46,345 nt of DNA from positions 1 through 46,345 of the forward strand of contig JAUXWH010000011.1 in NCBI GenBank assembly GCA_030681365.1. The letters run 5' to 3'. The translations under genes were made by a program, and so were the position numbers. The notes beneath the pieces were generated by a model. That model was not told the DNA's origin. It searched no databases and saw only the letters and a program-made list of their open reading frames with translations. Each line of letters opens with the position of its first letter. Position 1 is the first letter of the stretch. The stretch is from Bradyrhizobium sp. (lineage in GTDB: Bacteria > Pseudomonadota > Alphaproteobacteria > Rhizobiales > Xanthobacteraceae). Of the stretch, positions 19,946-31,327 are shown one piece after another.

Positions 19946-20917
19946 TCAGCTCGCGGGTATCCGGCACTGCATGGTGCAGTGAACCCCGGTCTTCAGGAAC
20001 GCAATTTCGGTCTTGCCATCGAACGAGGTGAGCGCTGACTTCAACAACTTGGTGCCAAAGCCGGCCGCCCCGACGCTTTCGATCGGTGGCCCTTCGGTTT
20101 CGTCCCAGATGATGCTGAGACGGTCGTCGGTCGCCAGCCACGATACCTGCAACAGGCCGCGCGGAGAGGAAAACGCGCCATACTTGCCGGCATTGGTGGC
20201 GAGTTCGTGGAATACCAGAGCCAGGCTCACCGCGAGCTTGTCGGGAAGGAACAGCGGTTCTCCGTTCAGGTTGAACCGCACATGCCCGTAGGGCCCGAGT
20301 TCGGAGACCAGCAGATCCTTGATGTCGCAACCCAGGCCGTCGACCCTTGCGATCAGGTCGTCCGTCCTGGACAGCGCCCGCAACCGCTGGTCGACGCTGG
20401 CCCAGATCTCCGGCCGGTCGTGCAGCACCTGGTGCAGAACCGCGTGGATTGTCGATAATTTGTTCTTCAGCCGGTGCTGCAGTTCGCCGACAATGAGTTT
20501 GCGATACTCCTCTTCCCGGATCAGCCGCTTCGAAACCTCCCGTTGCTGCGAGGTGATCGATCGGTGGTGCTCGACGCCCCAGATCGTGAGGCCGCAGGCG
20601 GCCAGATACACCGCCAGCAGCGCCAACCTGGCAAAATCGGCGGTCGCCTCGCTGAAATTGAGCGCCATGCCGAGCCCGCCGCCGGCCAGCGCTGTCCCGA
20701 TCCCGAGCCGGAAGCCGCCCAGGAGGGTGGCAAAGACCACGGCCGGAAAGTACGGGGTGAAGAATATATCCGCCCGGATCAGGGAAAGGCCCCACCGCGC
20801 CGCGGTCGACAGCGCGAGACAGCCGGCGGCAAATCCGATGCCGAGAAGCGGCGATGGCTGGGATATTCCCCGCCAAGTCAGTCGAAATTCGTCGATCAAT
20901 TTCCCCATGACTGACAT
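19946..20917 (-). CDS. HWE/HisKA_2-type sensor histidine kinase
   Basis: A sensor kinase of about 323 residues. The N-terminal part has several membrane segments (LLGIGFAAGCLALS, TPYFPAVVFATLLGGF, LGIGTALAGGGLGMAL, ALLAVYLAACGLTIWG) with the pattern of a DUF4118-like sensor region. The kinase core has the phospho-acceptor box GELQHRLKNKLSTIHA, then FHELATNAGKYGA as N box and GFGTKLL as G box. Such kinases often feed the general stress response or light/redox regulators. No response regulator is adjacent, so it is an orphan. The frame is open to 21055; the ATG at 20915-20917 (MSVMGKLIDEF) is preferred because upstream sequence looks non-coding, but the ribosome binding site is weak. Confidence 0.87.
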   Translation of the reverse strand: MSVMGKLIDEFRLTWRGISQPSPLLGIGFAAGCLALSTAARWGLSLIRADIFFTPYFPAVVFATLLGGFRLGIGTALAGGGLGMALNFSEATADFARLALLAVYLAACGLTIWGVEHHRSITSQQREVSKRLIREEEYRKLIVGELQHRLKNKLSTIHAVLHQVLHDRPEIWASVDQRLRALSRTDDLIARVDGLGCDIKDLLVSELGPYGHVRFNLNGEPLFLPDKLAVSLALVFHELATNAGKYGAFSSPRGLLQVSWLATDDRLSIIWDETEGPPIESVGAAGFGTKLLKSALTSFDGKTEIAFLKTGVHCTMQCRIPAS

Positions 20918-21078
20918 CAGCCGATCAGCAAATCCAGAATAAGGCCGAGTATAGCGCAAAACTCCGCCGTTCGCGGCGGTAAACAGCGTCGGCGGCACCC
21001 GCAGCAGAGCATGGCTTGCGTAGTTCCGGCAGGCCGGAGATAAATCCAGGATCAAAAGCGATCAGATGGGAGAGTGAC

Positions 21079-21921
21079 ATGGGACGGCTGGACGGCAAGG
21101 TCGCGGTGATAACAGGGGCGACGAGCGGCATCGGACTTCGCACCGCGGAGGTTTTCGTCGCCGAAGGCGCCAAAATCGTCATCGCCGGCCGCCGCGTGCC
21201 GGAGGGCGAGGCGCTGGCGAAAAAACTCGGCGCCAATTGCGTCTTTCGCCAGACCGACGTCATGGTCGATGAGCAGATACGCGCGCTGATCGAGCTGTCG
21301 GTCGAGAAATTCGGGCGCATCGACTGCCTGTTCAACAATGCCGGCGGCCCGGCGCAGACCGGCGGCATCGAGGGCCTCGACGCTGCCCGCTTCGACGCCG
21401 CGATGGTGACCCTGGTACGCAGTGTGATGCTCGGGATGAAATACGCCGCTCCCCATATGAGAAAGCAGGGCTCCGGCAGCATCATCAACAATGGCAGCAT
21501 TGCCGGAAGGCTCGCCGGCTATTCCACCTCGCTGGTCTACGGCGCGGCCAAGGCCGCCGTCATCCACCTCACCAAATGCGTGGCGATGGAACTCGGCGAA
21601 GCCGGCATCCGCGTCAACTCGATTTCGCCGGGCGTGATCGCCACCGGCATCTTTGGCAAGGCGCTCGGCCTTTCGGTGGAGGCGGCCGAGAAGACGCCCG
21701 AGCTGATGCACGGGGTCTACAAATCGGCGCAGCCGATTCCTCGCGCCGGATTGCCCGAGGATATCGCTTACGCCGCGGTGTTTCTCGCCAGCGACGAGTC
21801 CAGCTTCATCAACGGCCATGATCTCGTGGTCGATGGCGCGATCACCGGCGGCAAGAACTGGACGGTGCAGCAGCAGGGTTATGTCGGCCTGCGCGAGAAG
21901 TTTGAGAAGGCGACGGGGTAG
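21079..21921 (+). CDS. Short-chain dehydrogenase/reductase (SDR)
   Basis: A classical NAD(P)-dependent oxidoreductase of 280 residues. The cofactor motif TGATSGIG is near the N terminus, NNAG follows, and the catalytic Ser-Tyr-Lys set is in SIAGRLAGYSTSLVYGAAK. The C terminus ends with an extension after DGAITGGKNW. The ATG at 21079 has a GGGAGAG ribosome binding site. The gene is followed 45 bases later by the cupin gene and then, on the opposite strand, by a P450, so it may take part in oxidation of a secondary alcohol. The substrate cannot be read from sequence. Confidence 0.9.
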   Translation: MGRLDGKVAVITGATSGIGLRTAEVFVAEGAKIVIAGRRVPEGEALAKKLGANCVFRQTDVMVDEQIRALIELSVEKFGRIDCLFNNAGGPAQTGGIEGLDAARFDAAMVTLVRSVMLGMKYAAPHMRKQGSGSIINNGSIAGRLAGYSTSLVYGAAKAAVIHLTKCVAMELGEAGIRVNSISPGVIATGIFGKALGLSVEAAEKTPELMHGVYKSAQPIPRAGLPEDIAYAAVFLASDESSFINGHDLVVDGAITGGKNWTVQQQGYVGLREKFEKATG

Positions 21922-21966
21922 CCACCGTACCACCAACGTTATTGCCAGCGAGACAAGGAGCCATCG

Positions 21967-22470
21967 ATGTCCGCAACATTCAATACGTCGCTCGGTCCAA
22001 CCCCAATCCGGCCGCTGCATCTGGCCGTCATCGCCGGCCTCGCCTGCGCCTTCGTGATCGGCAAGGCCTTGCCGTCGACGATGGACGCCATCGCGGCGGC
22101 GATCGCGCCGCTGTGCGCCAGCGGCGCGCCCGGGGGCTCCTCGCTCGACACCGTCGAGCCGATCGGCTCCTACGCGTTGCCGAACGTGCCGGGCAAGCGC
22201 GTCACGATCGTTCGGGTGTTCTACGGTCCCGGCGGATTCACCCGCGCGCACCGCCATGCGGGCTCGGTCACCGCCTACGTCACCAAAGGCGAGATCCGCT
22301 CGCAACTCGGCGGCGGTCCGGTGGAGACCTTCAAGGTCGGTCAGTCGTTCTTCGAACCGCCGGGGGCGACCCATCTGGTTTCAGCCAATGCGAGCAACAC
22401 CGAGCCCGCCGAACTGATCGCCGTGTTCGTGGCGGACGAGGGCGCGCAGCTGACGACGTTCATCGAGTAA
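21967..22470 (+). CDS. Cupin-domain protein with N-terminal membrane anchor
   Basis: A 167-residue protein with a hydrophobic segment at about residues 17-36 (LAVIAGLACAFVIG) that acts as an uncleaved anchor or signal peptide. A single cupin domain follows: the metal-binding motif is in RAHRHAGSVTAYVTKGEI, and the second motif is in FFEPPGATHL. The protein is probably exposed to the periplasm. The start has an AAGGAG ribosome binding site. It probably forms a two-gene unit with the SDR. The stop codon is immediately followed by a palindromic repeat. Function is unknown. Confidence 0.85.
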   Translation: MSATFNTSLGPTPIRPLHLAVIAGLACAFVIGKALPSTMDAIAAAIAPLCASGAPGGSSLDTVEPIGSYALPNVPGKRVTIVRVFYGPGGFTRAHRHAGSVTAYVTKGEIRSQLGGGPVETFKVGQSFFEPPGATHLVSANASNTEPAELIAVFVADEGAQLTTFIE

Positions 22471-22596
22471 TTCGTAGGATGGGCAAAGCCTTCGGGGCGC
22501 GCATGCGCGCCCGAGGGCGTGCCCACCATCCATCAACGATCATTGGTGACGGATGGTGGGCACGGCGCGAAGACGCGCCTTTGCCCACCCTACGAA
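22471..22596. repeat. Palindromic repeat between cupin and P450 genes, supplying the P450 stop codon
   Basis: Outer arms run ttcgtagg..gggcaaag (from 22471) and ctttgccca..cctacgaa (to 22596). Inside is a strong hairpin GCCCACCATCC/GGATGGTGGGC and the palindrome ggcgcgcatgcgcgcc. It starts on the base after the cupin stop and its right arm contains the last sense codon and the TAG stop of the P450. It belongs to the GTAGG(G/A)TGGGCAAAG family frequent in Bradyrhizobium intergenic regions. Confidence 0.88.
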
Positions 22597-23969
22597 ATCG
22601 CCTTCAGCGTCACCCGCAAGCCGTCGCGCGGCTTCGGGATCGGCCACATCTGCCAGTCCGGGGTGTAGCCGGGCTCCAGCGAGACTTCGAGATTCTGCAG
22701 GAAATGCCGCGCAAAGCATTTCGCCTGCATGTAGGCGAAGTGCAGCCCGAGGCACATATGCGCACCGCCGCCGAACGGCACCCAAGCGAAGCGGTGGCGG
22801 CCGCGCTGCGCCTCCTCGGTGAAGCGCATGGGATCGAAGGTTTCCGGATCGGGCCAGATCTCGGGCATGTGGTGGGTGAACAGCGGATTGACGCCGAGCA
22901 TGGCGCCGGCCGGAATCGCGTAGCCCTTGAAGGTGAAATCGCGGACCGCGCGCCGCGGCATCGAAGGCACCGGCGGCTTCATCCGCAGTGCTTCCTTGAA
23001 GGCCATCTCGGTCAGCTTCATGGCCTCGAGATTGTCGAAGCTGGTCGGCTCGCCGGCGGCGACGCCCAGCGCCGATATCTCATTGCGCAACTTCTCCTGC
23101 CATTGCGGGTTGGCCGCCAGCGCGCCGATGAACGATGTCAGCGACGAGGTCAGCGTGTCGTGCGCGGCCATCATCAGGAAACTCATGTGGTCGACGATAT
23201 CCTGCGTCGACAGCAGCGCGCCGTCCTCGTGGGTGGCGTGGCACAGCTGCGAGAACAGGTCCTCGCCGCCGCCTTTGGCGCGGCGGATCGGAATCTGCTC
23301 CGAGAAATAAGCGACGATGCGCTTGCGGCCGTTGACGCCGCGCGCCATCGCCGTGCCGGGCAGCGGCTTGCGGATCACGGCGACCGAGGCGGCCACCATG
23401 TCGACAAAGGCGCGGGTGATGTCGTCGACTTCGGGCCCGATTTCGGCGCCGAGGACCGAGGTCGCGGCAAGGTCGAGCGTGAGCTGCTTCATGGCGGGAT
23501 AAAGCAGCATCGGTCCCGGCTGCGCCTTCCACTGCGCGACCCGGGCCGCGATCCCGGTGTCCAGTTCGCCCAGATAGGATTTCATCGGCCCGGCCTTGAA
23601 GGCGACCGACAGCGCGCGCCGGTGCAAACGATGCTCCTCGAAGTCGAGCAGCATCAATCCGCGCGGAAACAGCAGCCCGAGAATCCGGCCCCAGCCATGC
23701 GTCGATGAGAACAGCTTGCCCTGGTCGAACAGCACCAGTTCGTTGGCTTCAGGTCCGAGCAGCGTGAGGCTGGTCTCGCCGAACAGGTGGCTGCGATAGA
23801 CCAGTCCGTATTGCGCCGCCGCCCGCTCGACCTGGCCCTTGGGATCGGCGAGCACGTGAAGCGTCTTGCCGATCACCGGCCAGCCTTCGTCGCCCGGAAT
23901 ATGCGTCAGCGAATTGCGCCTGGGCGGGGTGAAGGTGAACGCGGGCGAGGCCACACTTTGCATCGACAT
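22590..23969 (-). CDS. Cytochrome P450
   Basis: A soluble bacterial P450 of 459 residues. The haem-binding motif is FGGGAHMCLG with ligand Cys406; the helix-K ExxR is in KEALRM; the helix-I oxygen-activation motif is MMAAHDTLTSSL, where the usual Thr-Thr/Ser pair is Thr-Leu. The conserved PERF region reads FDPMRF. The general look (THIPGDEGWPVIGKT at the N terminus, charged HH after LFT) recalls the CYP groups that oxidise hydrophobic alicyclic compounds, but the substrate is unknown. No ferredoxin or reductase gene is adjacent. The ATG has AGGAGC seven bases upstream. Its 3' end runs into a repeat arm that provides the stop codon. Confidence 0.95.
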   Translation of the reverse strand: MSMQSVASPAFTFTPPRRNSLTHIPGDEGWPVIGKTLHVLADPKGQVERAAAQYGLVYRSHLFGETSLTLLGPEANELVLFDQGKLFSSTHGWGRILGLLFPRGLMLLDFEEHRLHRRALSVAFKAGPMKSYLGELDTGIAARVAQWKAQPGPMLLYPAMKQLTLDLAATSVLGAEIGPEVDDITRAFVDMVAASVAVIRKPLPGTAMARGVNGRKRIVAYFSEQIPIRRAKGGGEDLFSQLCHATHEDGALLSTQDIVDHMSFLMMAAHDTLTSSLTSFIGALAANPQWQEKLRNEISALGVAAGEPTSFDNLEAMKLTEMAFKEALRMKPPVPSMPRRAVRDFTFKGYAIPAGAMLGVNPLFTHHMPEIWPDPETFDPMRFTEEAQRGRHRFAWVPFGGGAHMCLGLHFAYMQAKCFARHFLQNLEVSLEPGYTPDWQMWPIPKPRDGLRVTLKAIS

Positions 23970-24157
23970 GGCAATTGCTCCTGATGGTCCCAGTCAGGAA
24001 AATAGACCCTTGTCCTCGCCTGTGCAAAGGCTGGTGCATGACCGGGCGGGGTTCCGGCGGTCCAGACCGCGCGACAAAGCCGCGCGCCGCAACAGGCTCT
24101 TTCTCGCCAAACGAGGCGGCGCCGCAGGTGATGCGTCGCCGCCTTCCGTCGTTCTCG

Positions 24158-25399
24158 TCAGGCCTTCTGCTTGGCGGCTTCCTTCTGCAGGTCCGGCGCG
24201 TTGATGGTGGGGATCGCGACGCGACCGGGGCCGGTGAGCGAAAGCGCCGCCGCGGCCTTGTCGTTTTCCATAATCTTGGCCATCACGGCCTGGCCGGCGC
24301 GATCGAATACCGCGCGGTTCTCGATCAGGAACTTCTGCGACTCGCGCAGTTTGGCGATGTGACCGTTGATCTCCGGCACCACGTAGCGCGCCACCATGTC
24401 CCAGCTGCGGCGGGTATTTTCCGGATTGGCCCAGTCGTGCACGAAGCCGACGATGGTGCCGACGCCGCCGGAGACTTCCATCAGGCTCTTGATGGTTTTG
24501 ACCAGGTCGTCGGGGGTGCCGATGGTCGAGGCCGCCCCCTCGCCACCGGCGGTCTTCTCCACGGCGTCCTCGGGTGAAGTGAAGGGCTGCAGGCCCGGGC
24601 GTTGCAGGGTGCGGACATTATATTCGTTGTGCCAGCGCATCAGCCCCGGGCCGGCCTCCCGCTGCGCCTGCTCGCGGGTCTCGGCGATGTGCCACGACAG
24701 CAGCACGCGCCAGTTGGCGCGGCTCACGGTGGTGCCGGCCTTCCTCGCGGCGTCCTCGGCAAAACCCCATTGCGTCGGAAGCGCCATCAGGCCCTGGGTC
24801 GACATCGAGCCCAGCGAGATGATGCCGATGCCGTATTTGCCGGCCAGCGTCATGCCCGACGGCGAGATCTGCGAGGCCACCACGAACGGCATCTCTTCCT
24901 GCAACGGCAGGATCTGCAGGGCGGCATCGTTCATGGTGAACCAGTCGCTTTTGGCGGTGACGCGCTCGCCGTTGAACAGCCGGCGAATGATCGCGATCGC
25001 CTCGTCCTGGCGGTCGCGCTGCGTCATCGGATCGATGCCCAGCGTGTGCGCATCGGAGGCGAGCGCGCCCGGTCCGGAACCGAAGATGGCGCGGCCGCCG
25101 GTCATATGGTCGAGCTGCACCATGCGCTGGGCGACGTTGTAGGGATGGTGATAGGGCAGCGAGACCACGCCGGTGCCGAGCATGATGCGCTTGGTGCGCT
25201 CGCCGGCGGCGGCCAGGAACATCTCCGGCGAAGCGATGGTTTCCCAGCCCGAGGAATGATGCTCGCCGCACCAGAATTCGTCATAGCCGAGCGCGTCGAG
25301 CTGCTCGACCAGATCGAGGTCCCTGCGGAATTGCAGCATCGGATGCTCGCCGATCGGGTGATGCGGGGCGAGGAAGGCTCCGAATTTGAGGCGCGCCAT
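24158..25399 (-). CDS. Luciferase-like (LLM class) flavin-dependent monooxygenase
   Basis: A 413-residue two-component flavin monooxygenase with a bacterial-luciferase TIM barrel. Family segments are FGAFLAPHHPIGEHP, GYDEFWCGEHHSSGWE, GTGVVSLPYHHPYNVAQRM and GRAIFGSGPGAL. The length and N terminus resemble proteins annotated as limonene 1,2-monooxygenase, but many substrates are known for this group. It would need reduced FMN from a separate reductase, which is not adjacent. It is transcribed in the same direction as the P450 gene, 188 bases upstream. ATG with GGAGAG ribosome binding site. Confidence 0.9.
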   Translation of the reverse strand: MARLKFGAFLAPHHPIGEHPMLQFRRDLDLVEQLDALGYDEFWCGEHHSSGWETIASPEMFLAAAGERTKRIMLGTGVVSLPYHHPYNVAQRMVQLDHMTGGRAIFGSGPGALASDAHTLGIDPMTQRDRQDEAIAIIRRLFNGERVTAKSDWFTMNDAALQILPLQEEMPFVVASQISPSGMTLAGKYGIGIISLGSMSTQGLMALPTQWGFAEDAARKAGTTVSRANWRVLLSWHIAETREQAQREAGPGLMRWHNEYNVRTLQRPGLQPFTSPEDAVEKTAGGEGAASTIGTPDDLVKTIKSLMEVSGGVGTIVGFVHDWANPENTRRSWDMVARYVVPEINGHIAKLRESQKFLIENRAVFDRAGQAVMAKIMENDKAAAALSLTGPGRVAIPTINAPDLQKEAAKQKA

Positions 25400-25622
25400 G
25401 GGGTTTCTCTCCGGATCAATTGTTCTTGGGGGCTCTATGCCTGTTTGCTCGGCCCCAAGCTACGGGGCGGCAAGGGCCAAGGCAATCGCGGAAAGCGCAG
25501 CGGCGCATGGCTGTCGTGCAGGGCTGGGTGGCGTCGGCGCCGCAAGAGAAGCGTTGAACGCCAAGCTGCTTTTCTCGCTGACCGTTTTGCTCGAATGCGT
25601 CAAACTGAAGATTTCAGGCGAA

Positions 25623-27068
25623 TTACCGCGTCATCCTGTTCCAGGCATCCAGTCCGGCGATCTTGTAGGCCTCTGCCAGCGTCGGATAATTGAAAGTGTT
25701 CTGGATGAAATAGTCGATCGTGCCCTTGAGGTTGAGCACGGCCTGGCCGATGTGGATCAGCTCAGTGGCGCCCTCGCCGAGAATATGCACGCCGAGCAGG
25801 CGTCGGGTCTTGGTCGAGAAGATCATTTTCATCATGCCGCTGTTGAGCCCCATGATGTGGCCGCGCGAGGTCTCGCGGAAGCGCGCGACGCCGACCTCGT
25901 AGGGGATGCCGCGGCTCCGCACCTCTTCCTCGGTGAGACCGGTGGTCGAAATCTCCGGCACTGAATAGATCCCGTAGGGAAAGAATTCCGGCGGCGCCAT
26001 CGGCTCCATGCCGAGCGCGTGGCAGGCCGCAACCCGCCCCTGCTCCATCGAGGTCGAGGCGAGGCTCGGAAAGCCGATAACGTCGCCGGCGGCATAGATA
26101 TGCGGCACGTTGGTTTGCAGGGTGAGAGGATCGACCGCGATGCGGCCGCGATGGTCGACCGTGATCCCGGCGGCTTCCAGGTTCAACCGGTCGGTGGCGC
26201 CCACCCGTCCCGCCGCGAACAGCAGCATTTCGGAAGAGACGTTGCGGCCGTCGGACAGTCTGGTGACGATGCTGCCGCTCTCGCTGCGCTCGATCGACCT
26301 GACGGTGGAGCCCAGCCGCAGCGCGACGTTGCGGTCGCGCAATTCGTGCATGAACTCCTCGATCAGCTCCTTGTCGATGAAGTCGAGAAAGGTCGACCGC
26401 GGTTCGATCAGCGTCACCGCGACATCAAGCGCCGAAAAAATGGTGGCGTATTCGACGCCGATCACGCCGGCGCCGATCACCGCAAGACTGCGCGGCAGTT
26501 TCGGAAGGTCGATGATCTCGTCGCTGTCGAACACCGTCTTGCTGTCGAACGGCACGTAATCGGGCCGGAACGGCCGCGTGCCGCAGGCGATCAGAATGTG
26601 GGCGGCGGAAACCACGCGGATCTCGCCGCTATCCGCCGTGATTTCGACCTGGTTCGCTCCGACGAAGCGGGCCTCGCCGCAGGCCGTTTTCACCGCGTTG
26701 CGGCTGAACTGGTGCTCAAGCACTTCGACCTCATGGTCGAGGGTCTTTTGCAGGCGCGCGATCAGGTCCATCGCGCCGATGTCCTGCTTGACCCGATAGG
26801 AGCGGCCGTAGAAGCCGCGCTCGCGCCAGCCCGACAGGTTGAGCACGGTTTCACGCAACGTTTTCGACGGGATGGTGCCGGTATGGACGGAAACGCCGCC
26901 GACCCGGCGGCCCTTTTCCACCACCAGAACCCTGCGATTGAGCTTGGCACATTGAATGGCGGCGCGGCGGCCGGACGGACCCGAGCCGATCACCAGCATG
27001 TCACAGTCGTACATCAAAGGCGGTCCCGAACTCGCAGGAGGCAGCAAGGCGCCGAGCGCTTTCGTCAT
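25623..27068 (-). CDS. sthA: Soluble pyridine nucleotide transhydrogenase (SthA/UdhA)
   Basis: Transfers hydride between NADPH and NAD+, balancing the two pools; relevant beside catabolic genes that make NADPH. The 481-residue flavoprotein has the disulfide-reductase fold: FAD motif VIGSGPSGRRAA, second Rossmann motif VIGAGVIGVEYA, FAD-binding IYAAGDVIGFP and a C-terminal dimerisation domain. The redox-active cysteine pair of disulfide reductases is absent (GGVSVHTGTIPSKT replaces the CxxxxC stretch), which is the hallmark of SthA. The ATG at 27012-27014 (MYDCDMLVIGSG) is a plausible alternative start closer to the family N terminus; neither candidate has a strong ribosome binding site. Confidence 0.92.
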   Translation of the reverse strand: MTKALGALLPPASSGPPLMYDCDMLVIGSGPSGRRAAIQCAKLNRRVLVVEKGRRVGGVSVHTGTIPSKTLRETVLNLSGWRERGFYGRSYRVKQDIGAMDLIARLQKTLDHEVEVLEHQFSRNAVKTACGEARFVGANQVEITADSGEIRVVSAAHILIACGTRPFRPDYVPFDSKTVFDSDEIIDLPKLPRSLAVIGAGVIGVEYATIFSALDVAVTLIEPRSTFLDFIDKELIEEFMHELRDRNVALRLGSTVRSIERSESGSIVTRLSDGRNVSSEMLLFAAGRVGATDRLNLEAAGITVDHRGRIAVDPLTLQTNVPHIYAAGDVIGFPSLASTSMEQGRVAACHALGMEPMAPPEFFPYGIYSVPEISTTGLTEEEVRSRGIPYEVGVARFRETSRGHIMGLNSGMMKMIFSTKTRRLLGVHILGEGATELIHIGQAVLNLKGTIDYFIQNTFNYPTLAEAYKIAGLDAWNRMTR

Positions 27069-27343
27069 GCAGCAATCGGGCCATCCTCACGGTCCAATTC
27101 CGTACAAGCACAGTCATATCGCTGCAGTGATGACGGACTAAAGACGAAGCCCGTCCGTCAGCGCGACCGTTATTGTTCGCGCCTTAATTGCCGCCTCCGC
27201 CACATTGCTGTCGTGGATACGGCGCGCCATTAAGCAAGTTGCCGTCAAAGCAGGGGATTGACAGCACACGGCCTTTTTATTTTGCGGTGCAGCAACTATC
27301 TGGTTCTGATGAGGTTAATAAGCCTCTCATCAAGGAGCTGCCG

Positions 27344-28582
27344 GTGTCTCTTGCCAACAATATCGAATTCCTGCGACGTCTACCTAAGCTGAACGGTTTC
27401 AATGGCTTGGGGGATATCGGGCGGAATTTGCGGCCACCCGTCGACAGTCCGCTGGAGGAAACCAGGGATTTTGGCACCAATCCGGGCGCACTCCGGATGT
27501 TCTCGTTCGTGCCCGATCACCGCCAGGCGGTGCCGGCTCTGGTCGTCGTTCTGCACGGCTGCGGCCAGAGCGCTGCCGGCTACGATCTCGGCGCCGGCTG
27601 GTCGATGCTGGCGAAACATTACGGCTTCGCCTTGCTGATGCCCGAGCAGCAGTCGTCAAACAACGGCAATGGCTGCTTCAACTGGTTCAATCCGGAGGAT
27701 ACTGCGCGCGACAGCGGCGAGGCCTGCTCGATCCGGCAGATGATCGCGCGGATGGAGCTCGACGTCGGCATCGATCCGCGACGCGTGTTCGTCACCGGGC
27801 TTTCCGCCGGCGGCGCCATGACCTCGGTGATGCTGGCGACCTATCCCGAAATATTCGCCGGCGGCGCCATCATCGCCGGACTGCCCTTCGGTGTCGCCAC
27901 CAACATGCGCGAAGCGCTGAGTGGCATGTACCAGTCGCCATCCCGCCCGGCCGCCGAACTCGGCGATCTCGTGCGCGATGCCTCGAATCACAAGGGCCCG
28001 TGGCCGAAGCTGTCAGTCTGGCATGGCAGCGCCGACCGCACCGTCAACCCCGCCAATGCCGACGAGATCGTCAAGCAGTGGCTCGACGTGCATCAGCTGC
28101 CGTCCGCGCCGATGTCCGAGGCCGATGTCGACGGCTATCCCCGCCAGGTCTGGTGGAACGCGGATGGCGAAACCATCGTCGAATCCTACACCATCACCAA
28201 CATGGCCCACGGCACGCCGCTCGGCATCGGCGACAATGACGAGCGCTACGGCGCGCAGGGCGCGTTCCTGATCGAAGCGGGCATTTCATCGTCCTATCAC
28301 ATCGCGAATTTCTTCGGCCTCACCGAGTGGATTCATCTGGCTGCCAGGGAAGCGGTGAAGGAAGACTCCAGGGAAGCTTCCAGGAAGACGGCCAAGCCGA
28401 CCGCCAAGGCCGCGGCGAAGGCAAATGCAGCCGAGGGCGCGCCGGATCTGCCCGGGGTGTTCTGGCCGATGACATCGGGTCGCCGTCCGGAGCCCGCTCC
28501 GGCCGCCCCCCCAAAGCGCGCCGGCATCGATGTCACCGCCGTCATTACCCGCGCGCTCACGGCCGCCGGCCTGATGAAATAG
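27344..28582 (+). CDS. PHB-depolymerase-family esterase (alpha/beta hydrolase) with Ala/Lys/Pro-rich C-terminal tail
   Basis: An esterase of 412 residues. The lipase box is GLSAGG with nucleophile Ser154; VVVLHGCGQSAAGYD forms the oxyanion loop, and WHGSADRTVNP and the NMAHGTPLG histidine complete the likely triad. The family includes PHB depolymerases and feruloyl/acetylxylan esterases; no signal peptide is seen, so it may act inside the cell. Residues from about 335 on form a low-complexity tail (KAAAKANAAEG and similar) ending in a conserved DVTAVITRALTAAGLMK helix. The start is the GTG at 27344, eight bases after AAGGAG; the frame stays open upstream to 27188 but looks non-coding there. 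Confidence 0.87.
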   Translation: MSLANNIEFLRRLPKLNGFNGLGDIGRNLRPPVDSPLEETRDFGTNPGALRMFSFVPDHRQAVPALVVVLHGCGQSAAGYDLGAGWSMLAKHYGFALLMPEQQSSNNGNGCFNWFNPEDTARDSGEACSIRQMIARMELDVGIDPRRVFVTGLSAGGAMTSVMLATYPEIFAGGAIIAGLPFGVATNMREALSGMYQSPSRPAAELGDLVRDASNHKGPWPKLSVWHGSADRTVNPANADEIVKQWLDVHQLPSAPMSEADVDGYPRQVWWNADGETIVESYTITNMAHGTPLGIGDNDERYGAQGAFLIEAGISSSYHIANFFGLTEWIHLAAREAVKEDSREASRKTAKPTAKAAAKANAAEGAPDLPGVFWPMTSGRRPEPAPAAPPKRAGIDVTAVITRALTAAGLMK

Positions 28583-28674
28583 CGGCGAGCCATGCCGCAC
28601 ACCGTTTCGGCCGCCGCTCGACAGCGGGTGCCGCAGGCATTGGCTGTTTTGTTCCATCGATATCGGATTTATTT

Positions 28675-28700
28675 GGAACCAAACGGTCGTCCTGCACGTT
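28675..28700 (+). promoter_or_regulatory. Candidate EcfG-type (general stress response) promoter GGAAC-N17-CGTT
   Basis: GGAAC at 28675-28679 and CGTT at 28697-28700 are separated by exactly 17 bases, which matches the alphaproteobacterial EcfG consensus GGAAC-N16/17-CGTT. It lies 68 bases upstream of the hybrid histidine kinase start and on the same strand. The GGAAC is also the right half of a GTTCCA-N17-TGGAAC dyad (28651-28679). A search of the other gaps by eye found no second perfect match. Confidence 0.65.
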
Positions 28701-28768
28701 TGCGGGGTGCGACCGGCGGTTAAGTTCCGGCTGCTCGTTTGGGCTGAACCCGTAACCGATCGTGTTGA

Positions 28769-31258
<2,490 letters not shown>

Positions 31259-31260
31259 CG

Positions 31261-31316
31261 CTCTTTTCTTCTCCCCTCCTCCCGCGAGCGAAGCGAGTGG
31301 CCGGGAGGGAGAAGAG
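31261..31316. repeat. C/T-rich hairpin repeat, likely bidirectional terminator
   Basis: Arms cttctcccctcctcccg and cgggagggagaag flank a short central region with cgagcgaagcgag. It occupies nearly all of the 69-base gap between convergent genes (hybrid kinase and MBL hydrolase), so it is well placed to stop transcription from both sides. It is of the same type as the palindrome at 9608-9649. Confidence 0.7.
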
Positions 31317-31327
31317 TGAAGTCGCCC

